Below, one piece after another: positions 5,473 through 8,395 of a DNA stretch of 8,395 nt. The notes under the pieces were generated by a model. It saw nothing but the letters and a program-made list of their open reading frames with translations, was not told the origin of the DNA and did not search any database. Position numbers and translations under genes: made by a program. Each line of letters opens with the position of its first letter. The first letter of the stretch is position 1. This DNA comes from Clostridiales bacterium. Its GTDB lineage: Bacteria; Bacillota; Clostridia; Oscillospirales; Oscillospiraceae. The stretch is from the NCBI GenBank assembly GCA_004553545.1, contig SFLD01000060.1, positions 1-8,395 on the forward strand, in the 5' to 3' direction.

Positions 5473-6975
5473 TTACTTATGCAGCGTCTCGTAGTGAGGC
5501 TGGGGATTGCGCTTCTTGATGGTGTACAGGAAGATGCCCAGGAACAGGATGGCCACCACGATGCCGATGGGGTAAGCCACGGCGGTGTTGTAGCCGGCGA
5601 AGCTGCCGTCGGCGGCCTTCAGGTTGATGAGCTTGCCCAGGCACTCGTTGCCCAGCATGAAGTAGGTGGCGGAGACGGCGCTCATGAAGGTGGCGGGAAC
5701 GGCGGTGATCCAGTAGTTCTTCTTGTTGTAGTAGAGGTACATGGAAGCGGCCCACAGAACGATCATGGCCAGGGTCTGGTTGGTCCAGCTGAAGTAACGC
5801 CAGATGATGGTGTAGTCGATGTGGCCGGTGGCGTTGCCGATGCCCAGGATGGCGCCGATGCCCAGCACGGGGATGCAGAGGATGAGGCGGTTCTTCATGC
5901 TCTTCTGGTCCATCTTGAACCAGTCAGCCAGCACCAGACGGGCGGAACGGAACGCGGTATCGCCGGAGGTGATGGGGCAGGCGATGACGCCCAGCATGGC
6001 CAGGGCGATGCCCACGCCGCCCATGGTCTTGGAGCAGACGTCGTACACAGCGGTGGAACCGCCGCCGCCCAGGGCCAGCAGCTCTTCGCCGGTGTAGAGG
6101 GCGCAGCCGGCAGCGGCCCAGATCAGGGCGATGATGCCCTCAGAGACCATGGCGCCGTAGAACACGAAGTGGCCCTGCTTCTCGCTCTTCATGCAGCGGG
6201 CCATCAGGGGGCTCTGGGTGGAATGGAAGCCGGAGATGGCGCCGCAGGCCACGGTGATGAACATGAAGCTCCAGATGGGGGTGCCGGAGGGATGCTGGTT
6301 GCTGAAGTTGTTCCAGATCTCGGGGATGGTATAGCCGTGGGTGAAGATGCCCAGGGCCACGCCCGCCGCCATGATGATGAGGCAGATGCCGAAGACGGGG
6401 TAGATCTTGCCGATGATCTTATCGATGGAGAGGAAGGTGGCGATGAAGTAGTAGATCAGGATCAGGATCAGCCAGAACAGGGTCTGGGAGAAGATGCCGG
6501 TGGCGCCGCCGTTCTTGCAAAGGAGCTGGATGAGGCCGGCGGGGCCCACGGCGAAGACGGTACCCACCATCACCAGCAGGACAACGCTAAAGACACGCAT
6601 GACGTTCTTCATGGCGCCGCCCAGGTAGATACCGGAGATCTCGGAGATGGAAGCGCCCTCGTTGCGCTCGCTCATCATGCCGGAGAAGTAATCATGAACG
6701 GCACCGGCAAAGATGGTGCCGAAGGTGATCCACAGGAAGACCACGGGTCCCCACAGAGCGCCGCTGAGAGCGCCGAAGATGGGGCCGAGGCCGGCGATGT
6801 TCAGAAGCTGGATCATGAACAGCTTCCACTGGGGCAGAACGACGTAGTCCACGCCGTCGTTGATCTTGACTGCCGGGGTCTCCCGGTCGTCGGGACCGAA
6901 GGTATTCTCCACGACCTTGCCGTAGACGAAGTACCCGCCGATCAGCAGCGCAAGACAGATCAGAAAGCTAAGCAT
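5473..6975 (-). CDS. cstA: Carbon starvation protein CstA, pyruvate/peptide transporter
   Basis: A 500-residue polytopic inner-membrane transporter of the CstA family, whose studied members (E. coli CstA, BtsT) import pyruvate or peptides with protons during nutrient limitation. Family signatures are clear: TPAVKINDGVDYV (33-45), NIAGLGPIFGAL (59-70), FAGAVHDYFSGMMSERNEGASI (89-110), CGAISGFHSTQSPL (244-257), GAMVSEG (274-280) and CPITSGDTAFRSARLVLADWF (333-353). About 13-15 hydrophobic helices span nearly the full length. The protein is shorter than the roughly 700-residue E. coli forms, as is common in Clostridia. ATG 6975 has AAGGAGGAGA at good spacing and begins with a membrane helix (MLSFLICLALLIGGYFVYG). 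The 96-residue in-frame extension upstream is leader sequence. Transcription probably starts near 7340, giving a long structured leader. Substrate preference in this organism is unproven. Confidence 0.95.
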   Translation of the reverse strand: MLSFLICLALLIGGYFVYGKVVENTFGPDDRETPAVKINDGVDYVVLPQWKLFMIQLLNIAGLGPIFGALSGALWGPVVFLWITFGTIFAGAVHDYFSGMMSERNEGASISEISGIYLGGAMKNVMRVFSVVLLVMVGTVFAVGPAGLIQLLCKNGGATGIFSQTLFWLILILIYYFIATFLSIDKIIGKIYPVFGICLIIMAAGVALGIFTHGYTIPEIWNNFSNQHPSGTPIWSFMFITVACGAISGFHSTQSPLMARCMKSEKQGHFVFYGAMVSEGIIALIWAAAGCALYTGEELLALGGGGSTAVYDVCSKTMGGVGIALAMLGVIACPITSGDTAFRSARLVLADWFKMDQKSMKNRLILCIPVLGIGAILGIGNATGHIDYTIIWRYFSWTNQTLAMIVLWAASMYLYYNKKNYWITAVPATFMSAVSATYFMLGNECLGKLINLKAADGSFAGYNTAVAYPIGIVVAILFLGIFLYTIKKRNPQPHYETLHK

Positions 6976-7034
6976 TATTCTCTCCTCCTTAAATGCTCCT
7001 CTTGATTTTTTCTCGCTTTTCGTTGGGCGGCCAT
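6975..7034 (-). CDS. Possible 19-codon leader ORF overlapping the cstA start
   Basis: The ORF begins at ATG 7034, six bases after GGAGAGG, and encodes MAAQRKARKNQEEHLRRRE. Its TAA shares one base with the cstA ATG (TAATG), and the cstA ribosome site lies inside its last codons. Such an overlap would let ribosomes reading the small ORF open or reinitiate at cstA. The peptide is very basic and polar and has no known match. It could equally be chance, since the frame is open far upstream with no other supporting signal. Confidence 0.3.
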   Translation of the reverse strand: MAAQRKARKNQEEHLRRRE

Positions 7035-7340
7035 GTGTGCCTCTCCGCTGCCGGGGATGGCCGTGCCCGGCAGGGGCTGCGGCGGGATCGTACCTCTTCC
7101 GGAAGGCAGAAGACCGCCGTTTGCGGGGGATGAGCGTCTCCCGGGGGAAGTCTCTTCCGCCGGGAGAGCACGCCGCTTGTCCGTCAGACAGGAAGTCCGG
7201 CGGGTGGGAGGGCTCCCAGCCCGCCCGCCGTTCTCCGGCGGCGGGAGGACTGAGCCGGTCCAACCAGCCGCCGCTTCTCCCGGCCCTCCGGGATCGTGGC
7301 GTGGAAAGTGAGGGCGAAAACGTTTTTCTCCCCCTCTGTC
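6976..7340 (-). promoter_or_regulatory. Long structured 5' leader of cstA
   Basis: About 365 bases lie between the predicted start of transcription (near 7340) and the cstA ATG, with no convincing gene. In transcript order there is a hairpin at the very 5' end (GAGGG plus GAAAA at 7310-7320 pairing with TTTTC plus CCCTC at 7324-7336). A long GC stem follows (7198-7210 with 7213-7230, one 5-base bulge), then an 8-bp stem CTGCCGGG/CCCGGCAG (7048-7055 and 7066-7073). I do not recognise a known riboswitch, and no stem is followed by a T-tract typical of an attenuator. The structure may set mRNA stability or control translation. Confidence 0.5.
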
Positions 7341-7346
7341 GGTCAC

Positions 7347-7375
7347 ATATTATTCAAATTTCAAAGGAAAATCAA
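7347..7375 (-). promoter_or_regulatory. Promoter of cstA
   Basis: On the minus strand TTGATT (plus positions 7370-7375) and TAATAT (7347-7352) are exactly 17 bases apart, in an AT-rich island that contrasts with the GC-rich surroundings. The start would be near 7340. It is the only good minus-strand promoter I found upstream of cstA. Confidence 0.75.
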
Positions 7376-7389
7376 GCGGTAAATTATCA

Positions 7390-7510
7390 CAAAATTTTGG
7401 TATCTCATTGTGCGGATTTGCTGAAATCGCACATTTTTTGCCGATTATGATGTCATATCATGCCTCGGTTGTATGTGAACAGACGATGAGGTCCTACCAA
7501 TTTTTTGCCG
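7390..7510. promoter_or_regulatory. Palindromes and repeats upstream of the cstA promoter
   Basis: Several candidate regulator sites lie upstream of the cstA promoter. There is a 10-base palindrome CAAAATTTTG (7390-7399, about 55 bases before the start). There is an inverted repeat TGTGCG-G-ATTT...AAAT-CGCACA (7409-7433, about 81 bases before the start). There is a palindromic ATGAT-GTCAT-ATCAT (7447-7461). The 11-mer ATTTTTTGCCG occurs directly repeated at 7433-7443 and 7500-7510. CstA-type genes are often activated by two-component or catabolite regulators, but none of these sites matches a consensus I can name. Confidence 0.45.
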
Positions 7511-7543
7511 TTTTTGGAAATTATGTCCGCGCAGGAAAGACAA

Positions 7544-7579
7544 ACGGTCCCCTCCCGGCCGAGGCCGAGAGGGGACCGT
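7544..7579 (-). terminator. Intrinsic terminator of the TIM-barrel gene
   Basis: ACGGTCCCCTC (7544-7554) pairs perfectly with GAGGGGACCGT (7569-7579), and the loop can pair further (CGGCC with GGCCG). On the minus strand TTTGTCTTT follows. It lies 25 bases past the stop at 7605 and separates that gene from the cstA control region. Confidence 0.8.
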
Positions 7580-7604
7580 GCGTTCCGTCTCCGGGGGACA
7601 GGGG

Positions 7605-8309
7605 TCAGTCCTCGCCGAGGGCCTCCGCCACCCGGTAGCGCTCCATGCTCCGGGCGAAGAGGGCGGCGGAGGTGGGGGGCGTATAGGTGATGGCGTTGGC
7701 TCCGGCCCGGATGGTGGCGAGGATGGTCTCATCCGTGGGTCCGCCGGTAGCGATGATGGGGACCTCCGGGAACCGCCTTCGGATATGGGCCACGATCTCC
7801 GGCGTCCGGGCCGCACCGGAGACATTCAGGATGTCGGCTCCGGCGTCCAGGCGGGCCTGGATATCGGTGCTTTCTGCAACAACGGTGACCACCACCGGGA
7901 TGTCCACATCCTCTTTGATCATGCGGACCACGTCGTTGGGGATGGGGGCGTTCAGCACCACGCCGAAGGCGCCCTGGTGCTCCGCCTGGATGGCGAGGCG
8001 GTCCGAGCGCATCCCGCTGGTGACGCCGCCGCCCACCCCCACGAAGACCGGCACGTCCGCCACGCTGATGATGGCGTCCGCGATGACGGGCTGGGGGGTG
8101 AAGGGGTAGACGGCCATGATGGCGTCGGCGTTGATGTTCTTTACGATGGCAACATCCGTGGTGAAGGCCAGGGACTTGATGCGCTTGCCGAAGATGCGGA
8201 TGCCGCTGCACTCGCTGACGCAGTGGGGCAGGGACAGGGAGTGGCTGCGGAGGGTGCCGGTGTAGCTGGGCACCGTTTTTGCGGTTTTGGTCTGGGTCTC
8301 CTGGGACAT
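7605..8309 (-). CDS. TIM-barrel (beta/alpha) protein of unknown substrate
   Basis: A 234-residue soluble protein with a TIM-barrel pattern of alternating hydrophobic strands and helices: SLAFTTDVAIVKNI (46-59), VPVFVGVGGGVTSG (86-99), GAFGVVLNAP (113-122), IPVVVTVVAEST (137-148), GADILNVSGAARTP (157-170), VPIIATGGPTDETI (183-196) and GANAITYTPPTSAALFA (203-219). The ATGGPTDETI and GANAITY pieces resemble the phosphate-binding end of such barrels. Relatives in gut Clostridia are, as far as I recall, annotated only as hydrolase or beta/alpha-barrel protein, so I give no reaction. ATG 8309 follows AAGGAGGA at good spacing, while a TTG start at 8357 has no ribosome site. The gene stands alone with its own terminator. 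Confidence 0.8.
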   Translation of the reverse strand: MSQETQTKTAKTVPSYTGTLRSHSLSLPHCVSECSGIRIFGKRIKSLAFTTDVAIVKNINADAIMAVYPFTPQPVIADAIISVADVPVFVGVGGGVTSGMRSDRLAIQAEHQGAFGVVLNAPIPNDVVRMIKEDVDIPVVVTVVAESTDIQARLDAGADILNVSGAARTPEIVAHIRRRFPEVPIIATGGPTDETILATIRAGANAITYTPPTSAALFARSMERYRVAEALGED

Positions 8310-8395
8310 GGGTCCTCCTTGTATTATAGAGTAGTAGTTATTAGAGCCCCTCTCCAAGGGCTGTGCTACACTGTAAGGGATGCTGTGGATTGGTT
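8310..8395. other. Upstream region of the TIM-barrel gene; possible outward promoter
   Basis: This stretch holds the ribosome site of the minus-strand gene, a hairpin AGCCC/GGGCT (8345-8349 and 8358-8362), and on the plus strand an extended -10-like TGCTACACT (8364-8372 region). That -10 context matches the phosphatase-GNAT promoter closely (18 of 21 bases, 8360-8380 against 2582-2602) but lacks a good -35. A divergent gene may start beyond the window. No clear promoter for the minus-strand gene is visible. Confidence 0.35.

Noticed and set aside
4243..7005. 920-codon plus-strand open frame
   Set aside because: It is antisense to the membrane-protein gene and cstA, is rich in Gly, Asp and His as expected of a GC-rich shadow frame, and has no ribosome site or family motif.
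6976..7263. 96-residue N-terminal extension of CstA
   Set aside because: The added residues are Arg/Pro-rich and unlike any CstA. The start at 6975 has a strong ribosome site and begins with the first membrane helix.
8323..8328. TATAAT on the minus strand as promoter of the TIM-barrel gene
   Set aside because: It abuts the ribosome site, so transcription would begin inside AAGGAGG, and there is no -35 box at a usable distance.
8310..8357. TTG start adding 16 residues to the TIM-barrel protein
   Set aside because: There is no ribosome site before it, whereas ATG 8309 has AAGGAGGA at good spacing.
1..8395. A defence, mobile-element or CRISPR system
   Set aside because: I found no transposase, integrase, nuclease, reverse transcriptase, toxin or spaced repeat array in any convincing frame.

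Overview
The window is GC-rich, with clostridial-type features: strong AGGAGG ribosome sites, sigma-A promoters with extended -10 elements, a PadR regulator paired with a DUF2812 membrane protein, and a short-form CstA transporter. This suggests a chromosomal segment of a GC-rich gut Bacillota, probably of the Oscillospiraceae group (Flavonifractor/Lawsonibacter-like). That assignment is inference from style, not a database match. I see no rRNA, tRNA, CRISPR array, transposase, phage gene or toxin-antitoxin pair.

Layout. (a) 1-420 is GC-rich sequence without a convincing complete gene. One frame is open from the left edge to 260. It is followed by compact GC hairpins and a probable terminator. 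(b) 421-2210, plus strand, is a three-gene unit: padR-like regulator, DUF2812 membrane protein and DUF6487-type zinc-ribbon protein. It is driven by a near-consensus promoter whose -10/start region carries TCGATAT half-sites, so the PadR protein probably represses its own operon. (c) 2261-2440, minus strand, is a small glycine-rich membrane protein facing the PadR unit. (d) 2633-4357, plus strand, is a two-gene unit: a histidine phosphatase fused to a GNAT acetyltransferase-like domain, then a HAD phosphatase. It ends in a bidirectional terminator. (e) 4402-6975, minus strand, holds cstA and, downstream of it, an unrecognised membrane protein with a possible PH-like N-terminal region. (f) 6976-7543 is the cstA control region: a promoter near 7350-7375, a structured leader of about 365 nt, a possible 19-codon leader ORF overlapping the cstA start, and palindromes and repeats upstream of the promoter. 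(g) 7605-8309, minus strand, is a TIM-barrel protein with its own terminator. The last 86 bases are its upstream region and may contain an outward promoter.

How the parts may work together. The PadR/DUF2812/DUF6487 cassette looks like a self-regulated envelope-sensing or envelope-modifying unit of unknown signal. The phosphatase/GNAT and HAD genes are probably soluble metabolic or house-cleaning enzymes. CstA should import pyruvate or peptides under nutrient limitation, and its long structured leader points to control after transcription starts. I did not find a clear new defence or mobile system. The points most worth following are the cstA leader and its overlapping small ORF, the unexplained element at 1-420, and the PadR cassette with its three-half-site operator.
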